Below, one piece after another: positions 13,351-14,169 of a stretch of DNA of 14,169 bases (within the stretch, counting starts at the first letter, position 1; each line of letters starts with the position of its first letter). This stretch comes from an uncultured Oscillibacter sp. (GTDB taxonomy: Bacteria; Bacillota; Clostridia; Oscillospirales; Oscillospiraceae). The notes beneath the pieces are model-generated. The model saw only the letters and a program-made list of their open reading frames with translations. It did not search any database and was not told where the DNA came from. The stretch lies in contig URKI01000058.1 of assembly GCA_900548505.1 (NCBI GenBank), forward strand, positions 1-14,169, read 5' to 3'. The position numbers and the translations under genes were made by a program.

Positions 13351-13756
13351 ATATACCGATTCCCAGCATTACCAGCAAGAGATTGTGTACCAGGCAGTTG
13401 ATTCCCGCCACCAGTACCAGCCCTATCAGCCACCCGTCACTGTAACGCAGCACCCAGCCTTTTTGCCCGCGCAGCCGCCAGATCGTCTGGGAGGACATGT
13501 AGACCACCCACCAGACCGCTCCCAGCACAAACGCCGGATGATACCACAGGGCCTGGAAAAAACGCCCATGGAACAGTGCGATCAGCGCCCGGGTGCCGCC
13601 GCATCCAGGGCAATACAGGTGCAGATGCTCCCAGACCCAGCAGCCGCTGATGGTAGGCGCCCCCAGCACATAGCGCCATAGGAAGTAGGCTCCCGCTGCG
13701 CAAAACAGAGCGACCCACATGGCAGGGTATACTTCCTTATCCGAGATTTTTCCCAT
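13349..13756 (-). CDS. DUF2752 family membrane protein
   Basis: A 135-residue membrane protein of unknown function. The family hallmark CPGCGGTRA is at 49-57 (C49, C52, T55, R56), between hydrophobic segments at about 11-33, 70-90 and 108-133. DUF2752 proteins are small, usually with three membrane segments and a Cys pair that could bind metal or form a disulfide; no activity is established. GGGAGAG lies 5 bases upstream of ATG 13756. The gene behind it on the same strand ends in its own hairpin, so it is either read through from that transcript or expressed from an unseen promoter; the 49-base gap shows no obvious one. Confidence 0.85.
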   Translation of the reverse strand: MGKISDKEVYPAMWVALFCAAGAYFLWRYVLGAPTISGCWVWEHLHLYCPGCGGTRALIALFHGRFFQALWYHPAFVLGAVWWVVYMSSQTIWRLRGQKGWVLRYSDGWLIGLVLVAGINCLVHNLLLVMLGIGI

Positions 13757-13778
13757 AAGACTCTCCCATTCAAATGAG

Positions 13779-13802
13779 AAAAGGCCGCATCTGCGGCCTT
13801 TT
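13779..13802 (-). terminator. Hairpin terminator after the DUF4870-like gene
   Basis: AAAAGGCCGC (13779-13788) pairs with GCGGCCTTTT (13793-13802) around a 4-base loop, 3 bases after the minus-strand stop. The T-run on the minus strand is TTTTCTC. It would partly or fully separate the two small membrane genes. Confidence 0.82.
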
Positions 13803-13805
13803 CTT

Positions 13806-14075
13806 TCACTTCAGAAGCTTGATGGAACCCAGCAAGGGAACTTCCTTTTCCTCTCCGTTGATGGCGGCAATGCAGCCGATCACAGCGCAGATGAAGCAGA
13901 AAATACCCCACAGCCAGCCGATGCAGGGAATCACGCTGAAAAGGCCCGCCAGCCAGATGACCAGCGCCTGGTTCAGATGAAATTTAGCACCCTCGCGGTC
14001 ACCGGCGACCAGTGCGATCAGCAGTCCGATCCAGGTGATATATGCCACGATCCCGGTGGTTTTGGAATCCAACAT
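13806..14075 (-). CDS. DUF4870-like small membrane protein
   Basis: An 89-residue membrane protein of unknown role. Hydrophobic segments at about 8-24, 36-54 and 56-73 flank the motif EGAKFHLNQALVIWLAG (28-44), whose His-x-x-Gln-Ala-Leu core recalls DUF4870/YtzE-type small membrane proteins. The C-terminus is short and charged. AGAGG lies 8 bases upstream of ATG 14075, with a promoter further upstream. It is on the same strand as the DUF2752 gene, with a terminator hairpin between. No damage is visible. The family call rests on the motif and size only. Confidence 0.72.
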   Translation of the reverse strand: MLDSKTTGIVAYITWIGLLIALVAGDREGAKFHLNQALVIWLAGLFSVIPCIGWLWGIFCFICAVIGCIAAINGEEKEVPLLGSIKLLK

Positions 14076-14113
14076 AATGTGATCCTCTCTTGATTCTTCA
14101 GAACTTTACTGAC

Positions 14114-14142
14114 AGTTTACCACAAAAAGCACAGAAAAACAA
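14114..14142 (-). promoter_or_regulatory. Probable SigA-type promoter of the DUF4870-like gene
   Basis: On the minus strand TTGTTT (14142-14137), a 17-base spacer and TAAACT (14119-14114) lie 38 bases upstream of the ATG. Bases from 14143 to the window end show no further feature. Confidence 0.6.
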
Positions 14143-14169
14143 CGCGGGGAATAAAAAAAGACAGCTCAT

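Overview
The window looks like chromosomal DNA of a GC-rich anaerobic Firmicute, most plausibly an Oscillospiraceae-like gut clostridium. This is inferred from the high GC content, strong AAAGGAGG-type ribosome binding sites, B. subtilis-like promoter and terminator layout and the gene families; the species cannot be named. The first 47 bases are not genomic. They are Illumina Nextera adapter (P7 tail, index, transposase mosaic end), so the biological sequence starts at base 48 inside a truncated gene.

Layout. 48-531: C-terminal part of a dihydropyrimidinase/hydantoinase, closed by a terminator. 745-4651: four tightly coupled genes encoding a BusR-like GntR/RCK_C regulator and an OpuC/Bus-type osmoprotectant ABC transporter (ATPase with CBS domains, permease, permease fused to a substrate-binding domain). 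Both the regulator and the CBS domains belong to families that can sense c-di-AMP. 4767-6835: an ECF sigma factor translationally coupled to a membrane-anchored probable anti-sigma factor, preceded by a GAAAC-N16-CGTC ECF-type promoter that suggests autoregulation.

6885-12512 holds the most interesting set. It contains a minus-strand ketol-acid reductoisomerase (IlvC) family protein whose active-site residues are largely replaced, a FadR-type GntR regulator, and on the plus strand a trans-sulfuration family PLP lyase (methionine gamma-lyase-like), an NhaC-family carrier and a cyclase/kynurenine-formamidase-like metallohydrolase. The IlvC-like and PLP-lyase promoters each carry the same perfect palindrome, ACATCTGATGT, at or just after the expected transcription start. 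A degenerate copy precedes the hydrolase gene. This supports a single regulon, and I propose it is an uncharacterised amino-acid (possibly sulfur amino-acid) catabolic module; the substrate is unknown.

12650-14075: a UPF0173-type metallo-beta-lactamase-fold hydrolase with its own promoter and terminator, then two small minus-strand membrane proteins (DUF2752 and DUF4870-like). Nearly all transcription units end in clear intrinsic terminators, several of them bidirectional between convergent genes. I saw no tRNA, rRNA, CRISPR array, insertion sequence or prophage gene.
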